A DNA stretch of 64,000 bases, from the NCBI RefSeq assembly GCF_027409185.1, contig NC_084466.1, forward strand, positions 69,422,501-69,486,500, in the 5' to 3' direction. Below are positions 23,901 to 36,988 of the stretch, piece by piece. Origin of the DNA: Cynocephalus volans (lineage: Eukaryota > Chordata > Mammalia > Dermoptera > Cynocephalidae). The position numbers and the translations under genes were made by a program. Below the pieces are notes generated by a model. That model was not told the DNA's origin. It saw only the letters and a program-made list of their open reading frames with translations, and did not search any database. The first letter of the stretch is position 1. Every line of letters starts with the position of its first letter.

Positions 23901-24429
23901 ACCGAGTAATTTGTATGACATAGAAGATACTTTTTCATCTTGCTCTTGCCACATTTTGTTTCTCATTCCTCCCCTATCCTTCACATATACTTTGCTCCAG
24001 TATGCTGAACTAGGAGCAGCTCCCTGAACACATCATGCTCTCTCTATAGTCTTTGCCTTTCCATATAATGTTCCTTTATTCTGAAATAACCTTTTTCTCC
24101 CCAGTTAATTCCTGCAAGTCTTTCGTGACTCAGCATATGCTACAGTACACTTTTCATTTGATCTAGGAGTGTTTATTGGGGACCTGCTATGTATCAGGGA
24201 CTGTTCTAGGAGTTGAGATTAAGTGGTTAACAACGTAGATCAAGTCCTTCTCTCCTGGTCCTTAGATTTTAGTTAAGAGTGACAAGATAATAAGCAAAAG
24301 AGAAAAGCAGCAAATAGTGAGAAGTACTATATAAAGAATTAAAATAGGGTAATATAAGAATGACTTGATACTTTGATCAGGGAAAATCTCTGAGGAGATA
24401 ACACTTAACTGAATTATGAATGACAAAAA

Positions 24430-24735
24430 TAGCTGCATTCCTGAGTGTTTATTATATGCCAGGCATTGTTGGAAATGCTTTACATGTGTTAGCTCACTCA
24501 ATCCTCATAACAACCTTATGAGATTGTTACTCTTATCCTCATTTGACAGAGGAAGAAACTGAGGCACTAAATGTACATGTTCTTTTTTTTTTAAAAAGGA
24601 TGACTGGTAAGGGGATCTTAACCTTTGACTTGGTGTTGTCAGCACCACGCTCAGCCAGTGAGCCACGGGCCGGCCCTTAAATGTACATGTTCTAAGCCAC
24701 ATGCTGAATCACCTGCCTTATGAAAAGACAGAGCA
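24430..24735 (+). repeat. MIR SINE, split by a younger SINE
   Basis: 'tgtttattatatgccaggcattgt', 'tgttagctcactcaatcctcataacaacc' and 'gacagaggaagaaactgaggc' form the MIR core. The element is interrupted at 24584-24677. Confidence 0.85.
24584..24677 (-). mobile_element. Young tRNA-derived SINE with perfect 16-bp target duplication
   Basis: Minus-strand order is ggccggcccgtggctcac, then 'gagcgtggtgctgacaacacc', 'aagatccccttaccagtcatcc' and an A-tail. It is flanked by TAAATGTACATGTTCT at 24568-24583 and 24678-24693 with no mismatch, which implies recent insertion. Confidence 0.95.
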
Positions 24736-24959
24736 AAGATGAGAAAAGAGAATTCAAAGCAGAGGGAACAACCACTGTGAGTTCTCTAAGGCTGGTGGGA
24801 GCTTGGCTTGTTCAAAGAAAGGAATGCCAGTTTGGCTGCCTCCCTGGTGGGCAAGGGAAAGTGTAGAAGGGGAGGATACAGAGGGAGGCAGGGCCCAGAT
24901 CACACAGGACTCTAGTAGTAAGTGCTATGGAAAACCATATGAGGATTACAAGTAGAGAG

Positions 24960-25500
24960 GTGATATTCTGATTATCTACTGCTGCATGAAAACCACCCCA
25001 AAATTTAATGGCTTGAAACAAGACTTTTTCTCATAGTTTGGGGGTTGACTTGCTCTGTTTGGAATCCCTCACACTGTTGCAGTCAGAAGGCGATTGGGAC
25101 TGGGGGCATCTCAAAGCTTCTTCACTCTCACATCTAGGTCCTGGACTGAGATGACTAGAATAGCTGGGGGGTTGTAGGGCATCTCTCTAGTCAAGCAGCC
25201 TCTCATGTGACTAGCTTGGGCTTGCACACGGCATGGTGGTCTCAGGATAGTCGGAGTCCTTATGTGACAGCTGACTTCTAAAGTGAGCATTCCAAGAGAA
25301 AGGAAGTAGAAGCTGCCAATCTCTTACTGCCTGGGTCCACAGACTGGCACAATGTCATGTTTACCATATTCTTTTGGTTAAAGCAATCACAGCACCCACC
25401 GTTATTCCAGGAGAGGGGACATAGATCCCACCTGTTAGTGGGAGAAGTGTCAAGAAATTTGTGGCCATCTTTAAGCTACCAGAGATAACAATCCTCTTTA
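24960..25500 (-). repeat. Ancient LTR-like interspersed repeat
   Basis: 'ctgctgcatgaaaaccaccccaaaatttaatggcttgaaac' and 'actggcacaatgtcatgtttaccatattcttttggttaaagcaatcac' match the layout of an old mammalian LTR family (MLT1-like). I cannot name the subfamily; strand tentative. Confidence 0.55.
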
Positions 25501-25603
25501 CATCTTGAAAGGCTCATTCAGGCTACTGGGTAAAGAATGACTGGGAAGGGGTCTAGGGAGGAGCATCCTTTAGGCTTCCACAGCATCATGTGATTTTCTT
25601 TAT

Positions 25604-25687
25604 CAATATCACACAATTTTGCAGTTATCTGTTTATATGTCTGTGCAATATCACACAATTTTGCAGTTATCTGTTTATATGTCTGTG
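25604..25687 (+). repeat. Perfect 42-bp tandem duplication
   Basis: 25604-25645 and 25646-25687 are identical. Unit begins 'caatatcacacaattttg' and ends 'tatatgtctgtg'. Confidence 0.97.
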
Positions 25688-26166
25688 TTCTCCACTGAAC
25701 TGAGCTCCTTGAGGGTAAAGACTGTCTCTCATCCCTATATCCCCTGAACCCTAGCAGCTCATGATAGATGTTTAGTAAATGTTTTATGACTTGAATAATT
25801 ATAACACAGAAGGAGGCTAAAGCATTAAGTGTCATAAGAGTATACTTTTAGGTATTTCCATTATAATTATATCACATCTAACTGTGATGCAGACAGAAGA
25901 TCTAGCTTTTAAAACCTTCTTTTCATTTCTCAGATAAAAACACTTGAGTAATGCTTTATTTAGCATTATGATCCTATCTAAAGATACTGTTAGTGAATTT
26001 TAACTCTTATGAGTATTAATATTTTATTAGCATTTTTATACTGAGAATGTTGTCAAAATAAAAATTTTGTGTATTTCTTAGAAAACATCTCATTTATAAA
26101 TCAGTTTTTGGTTTTTGCTCTATTTGAAAACCTTAGTGTAAGAAGTAGCAAAAAACTAGAAAACAC

Positions 26167-26502
26167 AGTGTCTTAGTCTGATTAGGCTGCTATAACAAAA
26201 TACCTTAGACTAGGTAATTTATAAGCAACAGAAATTGATGGCTCATAGTTATGAAGGCCAGGAAGTCCAAGATCAAGGCACCAACACATTTGGTGTCTGG
26301 TGAGGGCCCACTTTTTGCTTCGTAGATAACTTCTTGCTGTGTCCTCACATGGCTGAAGGGGCAGACAAGCTCCTTTGGGCCTCTTTTAAAAGCACTGATC
26401 TCATTAATCTCATTAAACGGCCCCGTCTCTTAATACCACCACATTGGAGATTAGGTTTCAACATATGAATTTGGGGGACACATATATGCAGACCATAGCA
26501 CA
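26167..26502 (-). repeat. MaLR LTR
   Basis: Plus strand reads 'ggctgctataacaaaataccttagac', 'ggaagtccaagatcaaggcacc', 'ctggtgagggccc' and 'acatatgaatttgggggacac', ending 'accatagca'. This is a minus-oriented MST/MLT1-type LTR. Confidence 0.8.
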
Positions 26503-26678
26503 TGGTCTCATTTGAAGAAATAGCATTTTAGTTGTAGGGCAGTGGAAAACTCAGAAAAGGGTGGGAGTAAGTAGTTCAAATGCAAAGAATGAAAAACAGT
26601 GGAAAACAGTTTTTTAGTGTAAAAACAATCTTCTTTATGATTGTGAGATATTAATTATAAATTTTTGCTTGATTTTAG

Positions 26679-27665
<987 letters not shown>

Positions 27666-27814
27666 TAAACAATTTGGTGCCACGAGATGTACATTTTAGA
27701 TTCTTTTGATAAAATGATAATACTCTGGAAGTCTTCATCGAGTCCTAGTTCTCTTCTCCTCATCCACCAAGTTTGCTTTCCTCATTTGAGACCCTGTAAG
27801 ACAGTAGTTAATAA

Positions 27815-28050
27815 TAACTAATATTCATTGACCACTTACTGTGTGCAAGTCACTGTGTTGAGGTTTTTACAAGTATTATCTAATTCAATTGTCTCTACAA
27901 CCCTGGATAGGTATTGTTAATATTCCCACTTTATAGATAAGGAAACTCAGGTACAGAGAGGTTTAGAAATTGTTCAAAGTCAGTCACACAGTAAGTAAGT
28001 GATAGAGTGTGAACCCCAAGCCAGATAGCCCCTGCTCTTAACTGCCATGT
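27815..28050 (+). repeat. MIR SINE
   Basis: 'tcattgaccacttactgtgtgcaagtcactgtgttgagg', 'ctttatagataaggaaactcaggtacagagagg' and 'gtcacacagtaagtaagtgatagagtg' are diagnostic. Confidence 0.9.
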
Positions 28051-28379
28051 GTTCTCTCCCCACCAATCTTCATCTGTGTACTGGTACAGATTCCAGGGCC
28101 CTGCCTTAATCCTACTGAACGACCAAATCAGTCTCTGGATGGGGCCCACATAGATGTGTTTTGCTAATTGAAAACCACTGTCTCCAGATGGGCTTCTCAC
28201 AGTAATTCTTTTGGTCTTTTATTGATTCTACACTCATTGGAATGACCTTCCCTCTTCTTTCTTCCAAATCCCATTATAAGTTTTCAGTTTAAATCTCCTT
28301 GCCCTTTAGCCTTTCTTGTTTATTCTAGATCAAATTGCTATGTCTATTCTGACCTGTTAAGCAGACATTTTGATTTTGT

Positions 28380-29000
28380 GTCTAATTTGGTTCAGAATAT
28401 ATTTCTCAAGTGCCTACTTTGTGCCTCCCAGTGCGTTGTGTTAGAGGAAAACAGGAAAACATAAAAGTGAAGTTTACTAAGATTACAATTTCTCTTATCC
28501 ACTTAGCACAGTACTGAGCCCAGTCATTCAGCAAGAACTTGTTGATCCAGCCTTCTGCGTGGGGTCTGACTTCCTCTTCTTCCTTCCACAGATACTTACT
28601 GAGCATTCAGCAGGCACTTGGGTGGGTGCTCGGTGACTGATGGGAGATCTCTACCCTTCAGAGGCCTCAAGCTCTCATTGGTACCAACAGGCTACACAGG
28701 CATGTGCCATGCAGTGTGCCAGTTGCTATGCTAGGAAAGTTCAGGGTCATGAGAAAGCCCCTCAGAGAAACAATGCAGACCTGTGGAGGCAGGAACAGTT
28801 GCCCAGGAAAGTGATGGGACTCTAGAACTGAGACCTGAAGAATAATTGGAAGTTAGCCAGGCAAGAGGGGAGAGAGAGTACCCAGCAGAGAGAACAGCAC
28901 TGTGACAGGAGTGACAACAGGAGCACCAGGAGGCACCTTCAAAGAACTGAGAGTCCAACGTGGCCAGTCTGAGGGGGAACAGCAAGACAGTAAGAGAAGA
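28380..29000 (+). repeat. L2-like fragments
   Basis: 'tctcaagtgcctactttgtgcc' and 'ttcagaggcctcaagctctc', then 'gtgacaggagtgacaacagg', resemble decayed L2 3' sequence. Boundaries are rough. Confidence 0.45.
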
Positions 29001-30838
29001 CCTGGGTCAGGTTAAGCCAGTAGAAAGGATAGAAGGATTTGAAGTATTACATTTTGAAGCTGTCTCTTTCCTAAAGTCCACTCTGGCTGCAGCGTGGGGA
29101 GTGGATTGGGGAGGAGAGCAAAACTAGACAGGCAGGAAGGTGAGTTGGGCTGCTTCAGCAACTCAGGTGGGAGGGGCCGGCGGTCTGCACTTAGTCGGTG
29201 AACACGCTGGAGAGATTCTGAGGTGGCGCTGGATGGACTTGGTGATTAACTGGATGTGTTAAATGATGGAGGAAGAGGACTGAGGTAACTGCGTAGGGCT
29301 TTGGGCAACTGGGTGAATGGCAGTGGCTTTCCCCAGGAGAGGGAACCCAAGAGCAGGGACAGATGATGAGCCAGGTTTTGAACATGGAGAGTTTGAGTCG
29401 TCTGTGGGCCCTAAGAATGCATTGTCCGGTGGGTAATTTGCATGAGTCTGAAGTCGAGGAGAGGGACCTGATCTGGAAATACAGACTGAGGAGTCGGCAT
29501 TGTCCTGGTGGTTATTGAAGCCTCGTGGATGTTGATAAGATTGCCTGGGGAAAGAGTGCAAATCGAGAAGGGGCCCTAAGTACAAAATGCTGAGAACGGA
29601 CACTGAGCGGGTGGAAGAAGAGGAGCCAGCAAAGGAGAAGAGAAGAAGTGGAGGGGTGGGGGGAACCGGCAGAGCACAGCATCTTAGGAGCCAGAGAATA
29701 GCGTTTCAGGAAGAAGGGAAGGGCAGCAGATTCCAACGCTGCCCGGATGGTAGGGAGGGTAAGGATGTCATTGGTGTTCCAGGCAAGGGCAGTCGCAAGG
29801 GAGACATGGAAGCAGAAGTCAAGTTGTGGTGAGTTGAGCATTGAGTGACAGGTGGGTAAGTGGAATTAGGGAGTACAAGCCTCGCTTTCAGTAACTTGAT
29901 ATGCAAAGGGAGATAAAAGAAGTGACAGTGGCTAAGGAAGGACATGGGACCTGATGAGTGGCATGTGTGTGTATGTGTGTGTGCACATGCACTTTGATTT
30001 ATGAGTTTGAACTAACTTAAATGCTGATAGGAGGGGGCCAGTAGATAGAGGTGGAAGATCGTGGAGGGAGAGGGTAAAATTGATTAGACTGAGGTCTCAG
30101 TATAGAGATGTTCTCCAGCCTTCAACAGAATATGAGGTACTGAATTCTGTTCTGCAGGGATTTCGCCACTGTTAAAAAATCGTTGGAATGACTTGACTTC
30201 TCTTCTGTGTGCCTAGGATGATATCAACTCTGTACCATCCTTCAGAGAATAGAGAAAGCAGTCACTTATTTTCTGAAGGGCTTAATTCTCTAGGAATACG
30301 GCTAAGAAATTCTCGCTAGAGTAATTTATACAGTCATCTGTATAATTTGACAGGAACTAACTGTGACTTCTATTGAGTTTAATGCTGCTAGGAGGCACGA
30401 GTGCATGAAATATGCCCCAAATCCAGACAGTAACATAAGCACCAACCAGCAATAGTATGCTTCACTAAGGTGGTTTACATTTTTTTTTTTCTGCTAATAA
30501 TGTAACTTGAACTCTTAAAAAGTTTTGCTTGTTATCTTTTGGCTCCTTTTATCTTTCTTTTTTCTTTTTTTATTCCTTCTATCTTTCTAATACCTCTTAC
30601 GTAATATTCTGCCACCTTGCTGATATTCTCTAGTCTTTCTACTCTGTTTAATCACCTGTGGTTTTTCGGTTTTTTGTAGACTATTCTATTTGTTTTAATT
30701 AAGAATGATTTAGCATTATTGTGAAGCTTTGAAAACTAAAAAACTTAATTTTATTTTGCACCATGGAAGTTCAATAAACACATTTGTAGAAATACAGACA
30801 TTTAATTAAGTTTCTTATGAGTCTCTTAAAATTTTTGA

Positions 30839-31180
<342 letters not shown>

Positions 31181-31269
31181 TGCTATGTCTGTACAAATTA
31201 AAGATACTTTATATAAAATAGTTAAATATCTTCATATGTAAATATTTTTCCAAACTCATTCCCTATTGT

Positions 31270-31275
31270 AATAAA
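31270..31275 (+). terminator. ALG11: Proximal ALG11 poly(A) signal AATAAA
   Basis: Canonical hexamer 90 bp after the stop codon; an ATTAAA variant precedes it at 31197. Confidence 0.55.
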
Positions 31276-32039
31276 GCCAGCCTAAGCAATGTTCTCAGTA
31301 GTTTGTATATAGGCAATGAATTTATTTCAATGAAAAAAGGCAAAATTACCAATATGGAAAAGGTAGTCTTATATAGAATAAATGTAAAATTTTAGGTTAA
31401 TATTTTGTTTCAAATTCTGAAAAATATGGACCTGAAAGAAAAAATGAACAATCTTGAATTTTGGTGTAATCCATGTTTTTTAAATCCCACTTGTCAAATT
31501 GCTGTACTTCAGAAAACAGGAAAGAAAATTTCCACTTTAGAAGAAAAGGAAATGTTGAAAGGAAAATGGACAACTGATGATTGACTAGCACTTTAGAATT
31601 GTTCTGACAATTTTAGAACACAAAATTCTAATACATTTAAATCCTAAACAATATTGTGGGTGATCCTTTTGAATATACTTAACAATTTTCTTAGAAGAAA
31701 AAAGAAACTTGAAGCAGGCTTATTTAATCATGTTCTGAAATCTGAAAGCCTCTATCAAGAAATGGTTGCCTGCTTGCTTTAGGGGTGTGTGGGGGCATAC
31801 AGAGTTCAAGGTGCTGCCAACAATCCTTTCTGTAACTAGTTTTTTGTTGATATTGTTTTTTGTTTAGTGCTGTTAGCACATTGTATGGGTCTCTCATTAT
31901 CCCTTAAAAGCTCCACATCTCAGAGGCTGGAAGTCAGCTTTAAGTCACTGAAGAGAACATCAAGATAGGTTGTTTTTCAGGCAGTGATGATGTGATGTAC
32001 AGTGTCTGTCATTAGCATCGTGCATTGTAGGATGGTGAG

Positions 32040-32240
32040 GTGGCATTTTGAAAAGAGCACTGGACTAGCAGTTACTATACCTGGGCCTGACCTCAGCTTC
32101 ATCGTTTACAAACATCTGACCTTCTGACACTAAAGCTGCTCCTTAATCTTTCTGAGCCTCAGATACTTCATCTATAATCTGGAGATGTTAATACCTGTCC
32201 TCACTACTTTTTACGGTTGTGATACTGAGATGGAAAGTAT
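32040..32240 (+). repeat. MIR-like SINE
   Basis: 'gaaaagagcactggactagcagt', 'ctttctgagcctcagatacttcatctataatctgg' and 'gttaatacctgtcctcac' resemble MIR in its 'tctgagcctcagtttcctcatctg' orientation. Confidence 0.75.
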
Positions 32241-33735
32241 GTGATATTACTTTGAAAATTACAGAAATTACTTTAATTAAAGGTAACAATATATAGTAAA
32301 TATCTTCTGTAATTTTATCAATGCATTACAACTCTAGATTCTTGGTTACTATGCCAGTAGCTAGGAATTGGTGTAAATGTAATACAACTTTTATCCTGAA
32401 TAACTAGCATAGAAAAGTGAATATATATGTGTGTGTGCCAGTATAAAAACCTACAACTTTTGTTGGCATTTTCTGTATACATAATCAATTTCCTCTGGTT
32501 CAGTGAATTGACCCTTTCACAGTCTGATTCAGCTTTGTGTTTCAGGGGCAAGTGAAAGAGGTATCTTATTGCTTTGCAATCTCCTCTCAACCATTCATTA
32601 AGCTGGCTAGCTTCATTATCTACTCCCGATTATGTTGTTGATTCATCTGCAGACCATCTTCTGTCATCAGATCAAAAAGCAGAAAAACAGTCCCAGGGTG
32701 TTCTGATAGACCTTGTAGCTTTGTGTTGGAGATTATTCAATTTAGAAAAGAAAGACTGGTGGAAATTGGTGCTAGAAGAAACACTACAAATTTCTCTAGT
32801 CCAGTTTTCTCTTATTTTCAGCTTTGCAGACAAGAACAATTTAAAAGAACTTAGTAGACTCCTTCAGTGTCACACTTTAATGAGAGAATCAGGACTATAA
32901 CTTGGGCGTTCTGACTTCCGACCCAGTTCTTATTTAATAGCTAAGTCTCTGAGGTAAGATTCATACTATTGCCCATTCAGCCTCCCCATCTACACAAAAT
33001 TATGGGACTAAAGATAAAGAAATTTAAATGGACAGAGCAAGTAGAGGATGTACTGAAGGAAGATAGCATTATGGACTTCCATAAAACATTTTTAAGCTTA
33101 TTTCTTCAAAATAATTTTCATTTATCACAAACATATCATTGGAAAATATAATTTACGTATACATTAACATGTTCCTAATGTGGTATTACATGTTTTGGGG
33201 GTTTTTTTTTTTGTTTTTCCTGGATGACTGATACTGTGAAGTGTCAAAGCAGTATGTCAACTACTGTCTGGAGAACTTCTCAGTGACTATTACTCCTCTA
33301 AGATGTCGCTTTTGAATGGTCCAAGTATGCTATGTTTTGAACCCACAGCAGTGGGGATTCACATTCCAGTTGTGTACTATATGTATTACATAGTCTTTGT
33401 ATAATAATCTATTTGTATGGAAATATGATTTAGATCTAATAGATACAAAATGTATTTGAATCTAAATATGATTTAAAGAAGTGACTTTTCATTATCTTGG
33501 ATACTTTGCCCAATATGGTGCCTTTTGTACCCCACATGTAGCCCAAAAGACTGCAGAGCTTCATACACTTTATTTTCACAATTTTCAGGGTGTTTTACAA
33601 GGTCATTTTATAGGCAAAATTGTGAGATAGAAACCAGAGTAATTATCAATGCTTTCGGAATATTTATATTTAATTATGTAAATGTACCCTAGGCTTCAGG
33701 ACTCTGGTATGAATAAATGTCTGTGCTAAACCTGT

Positions 33736-35281
33736 CAACAAGTACAACAGAAAAGCTACTTCTATTACATAACTACCACAACAACTTAATGCAAGTTTCT
33801 AGAGGCAAATTATGTCCCTGTAATTGACCCCACCTCTCCCACTGCTTCTCTGCTAACTCTCTTTCCTCTTTCCCTGCCCTAAATCTAAGGCCACCCTTGA
33901 TTTTGGAGAAGCATCAGTCACAATACTCTAGTGCTATGTGCTCACTTAGACTATATGTAAATGTTTTAAGACACTTGGAAGCTTGAAGGGTTGATACACT
34001 TACTGGTAGTATTTAAGGAATGATCAGTTTAATAACTATACACATAGCAAGAGGCTGGTTTTTCTAAAAAAAAAAAAATTATTCTAAAAACATGCAGGTA
34101 TAGACAGATGCAGCCAAACCTAAAACCGAAGTGAAATAATCAGAGCTGTGCCTTAAGAACATAATTTAGGTAATAATGTGTATAAAATGAGTAAGGTGAA
34201 TTAGGGACTGAAACAAGTTGCAACACCTTGCAGATATGTGTACTTATCACGATGAATACTTTGTAATACAGCAAAGAATTCAAAAATCTTAGAATGAATA
34301 ATAAGGCTTGGTGGCTATTAACTAAAAGAGACTTTAGCCAAGCATTTTGTCAAGGGAGCAAATCTGATATGCTTATCCTTAATCATCATCCTTAAAAAAA
34401 GTTATTTTGTTTTGCCATTAATTGATTTGGTCTTTGGATCTTTGGGATTTTCAGGAACCATGTTTCATTTCCCATGCTTTCAAATACTCTTCAGAGTGAG
34501 GGTTACATGAAGACACTAGTAGATTTACTATGTGTAAACCAAATAACATCCTGCAAATAAAAAAACATGTATACAGTGACCACTAAATGAGTTGCAGAAT
34601 TAATGATGCTCCAGTCTCTTAAGACCATGTGTTACCTAGTTTGAAAGTAACTGGTGAGAACATTTTAAATATTCACAACACAAATTTATTATTTTTCTGA
34701 CCTACTAGTTTTGTAGGCCAGAAGTCTGAAATGGATCTCATAAGGCTAAAAACAAGATATCAGCAGGGCTGTGTTCCTTCTGGAGGCTTCTACAGAGACT
34801 CCATTTCCTTGCCTTTCCCAGATTCTAGAGGCTGCCTGCATTCCTTGGCTGTGGCCCCTTCCCCTTGCACTTTTAAAGACTGCTGTGATTACATTGGGCC
34901 CACCTGGATAATCCCAGCTAACCTCCCAATTTATGGTCAGCTGACCAGCAAACAATTCTATCAGCAACCTTAATTTCCCTTTGCCGTAACAACATAGCCA
35001 CAAATTCTAGGGATTAGGATGCAACACCTTTTGGACGAGAGTGTTGAGCCACATTATTCTGCCTAACACTTATAGTATCTGAAAGACTTCTTAATAGAAA
35101 CTGTAAAGTAAAAATATTAGTTTCTACACCCAAAAGTTAGTTCTATTGTCTAAACTGAAAGAAAATTAATAAATATTTGGGATTACTAGAAAACCCTTAA
35201 AACAAGTGAATATTTATGATTTGTACCTAAACAAATACTATATTTAATAGATGCTAACTTATGTAAGAAAAGGTACAATAA
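33736..35281. other. Space between the convergent ALG11 and NEK5 genes
   Basis: No gene seen. It contains a decayed MaLR-type LTR at about 34650-35070. The rest is AT-rich unique sequence that may include the NEK5 3' UTR near 35.28 kb (a minus-strand ATTAAA lies at about 35242-35247). Confidence 0.55.
34650..35070 (-). repeat. MLT1-type MaLR LTR
   Basis: 'ttttgtaggccagaagtctgaaatgg', 'gcagggctgtgttccttctggaggcttc', 'ttccttggctgtggcccc' and 'aacatagccacaaattc' are typical of MLT1 LTRs in reverse. Confidence 0.65.
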
Positions 35282-35549
35282 TCACACTTGTATATCTTGA
35301 CTGGTTGTTAATGTTCCTTGGTCTTCATCAACAATACAAATCTCGTCATTAGATGGAGCAGAAACACTTTCCACACCTTCATTTAATCCCTCAGATTTTG
35401 GCATGCTTATCCCCTCTCTTTCTCCTGATTTTTCAGAGGCCTTAGAGGAACCGGAAGCCTCTTCTCTTTTTTCTTCCTCTTTGGAAATAGCGAGTTTTTC
35501 TAGGGATTCTATTACTTCTCTCAACTCATCTTCAGAATCTTCAAAATTT
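35282..35549 (-). CDS. NEK5: NEK5 terminal coding exon (assigned by synteny)
   Basis: On the minus strand, the acceptor CGTTATTTTAG is followed by 268 nt of coding sequence ending in TGA or TAA-class stop at 35282. It gives NFEDSEDELREVIESLEKLA then a Glu/Ser-rich tail ending TTSQDIQV. The first base completes a codon begun in the previous exon; the exon at 47688 ends with two extra bases, so the phases fit exactly. NEK5 is a NIMA-related Ser/Thr kinase linked to centrosomes; the kinase domain is not in this window and the tail is acidic and probably disordered. Support for the name is its position after ALG11 on the opposite strand, as in human, rather than a domain. The ATG at 35578 is intronic. 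Confidence 0.72.
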
Positions 35550-35849
35550 CTAAAATAACGAACAGTGAAAATCAACATCAGGATATCAAAGCACTGAAGA
35601 ATACATATGAAAACTAGCCTCCCTTCTCATTCCCCACCCCCACTTGAGCAATATGAAATTTAGTTAATAAATTGCTTATTATATCAGTCTGGTTTTTCTA
35701 AGGGTAATAACCAATGTTGGGAGAATCAGTCTTCTGTTCAGTTGCACTTGTTTCAACAACCTGTATTACATTTATTAATAACCATCTACTCTTATGTTTA
35801 AGAGAAGAAGAAAGAAGAGAAAAAAAGAAAAATAATAAAACAGCTACCA

Positions 35850-36060
35850 TATATTAAGACTTTACTATATGCCAGTCACGGTCCTGGGCCACTTACACAA
35901 ACTATTTTTCATTTAATACTATAATACTTTGAGGTTGACATTATCTTCATCAAATTATAAATAAAGAAACTAAGGCTTTGAGAGGTTGGTAAAAAATGTG
36001 TCCAAGGTCTCATCGCTACTAATTAGTAGAACCAAGAATTGAAATTTTGTCTCAGGCTGC
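35850..36060 (+). repeat. MIR SINE
   Basis: 'tatgccagtcacggtcctgggccacttacac', 'ataaagaaactaaggctttgagagg' and 'tgtccaaggtctca' mark MIR. Confidence 0.85.
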
Positions 36061-36586
36061 AACATTAGCATTTTTAGAAAGGAAAAGAGCAGGAGACTAA
36101 GAAAACTATCTCAAAGATCACTAATACATATAAGTGGTAAGTGAAGGAGACAGAAAGAGCTAGTAAGAGCCAAGAAAGTGTGTACCATGAAAGCCAAGGG
36201 AACAGACAAATAAGACGAAGACTGAGAAATGGTGATCTGATTGGGCAATTTCGAGGTAAGAGATGCGCTTTGAGAGAATATTCAGAGGACCGCCATGCAG
36301 CTGGAGCCAATGTACAGTAGATCAGGAAAGCAATGGGAGGTGAGAAAGGTGAACACTGAGCTTAAACTCTTTTTCAGGGAGCCCGGCTCTGAGAGGGATG
36401 GTGCTATCTAGAAAACATAAGGGCAATCGTTTTTTTAAAATAAGAGAGATTTGGGCATGTTCATATGCTAAGGGAAAGTAGGTAATAGACATTTAAAACA
36501 GGAGAAAGGTGGGATAACTGACAGGAACAAGGTCACTGAGAAGAGGTTGGGTTTTAGAGAATGCATGGAAGGATGGGCTTTCAGCA

Positions 36587-36642
36587 GGAAGGGAGACAGT
36601 TTTTCCTAAAAGAAGGAAGGGAGACAGTTTTTCCTAAAAGAA
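36587..36642 (+). repeat. Perfect 28-bp tandem duplication
   Basis: 36587-36614 is repeated exactly at 36615-36642 (unit begins 'ggaagggagacag'). Confidence 0.95.
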
Positions 36643-36988
36643 GGAAGATAGGAAGAGAGAAGAAGTAGACTTACGTGGATATAGAGAAGTTACAGAGCTA
36701 GAAAAAGATGATTCCACCTACAAACCACATACTATCTCTGTGAAGAAGGAGGAACAGTCACATGATGAGAGCGAGGTGGGTGGGGGTGAGCTGAGGGATG
36801 AGGGTTTGGAAGGGCTGCAACACAGGGAAGCAAGCTGACGGAGCACAGCAGGACCAGGCATCACAGAGGACCGCTCGAAAACTGGAGACCATAAATTTGG
36901 GGTGGACCAGTTAATCATGGTTCCCATTTATTAAGTTATATTCCTGAGGTATGTGCTTTATACAGATCTTCCCTTGGTTCCTCTGCAG

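Larger units (their letters stand above)
31181..33735 (+). other. ALG11: ALG11 3' UTR region with proximal and distal poly(A) signals
   Basis: ATTAAA at 31197-31202 and AATAAA at 31270-31275 lie just after the stop and could give a short 3' UTR. A further AATAAA at 33712-33717, in sequence with little repeat content, could end a long one of about 2.55 kb. Short frames (for example 32574-32900) lack any protein family signature. A UTP14-like reading frame, found next to ALG11 in human, is absent. Confidence 0.55.
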
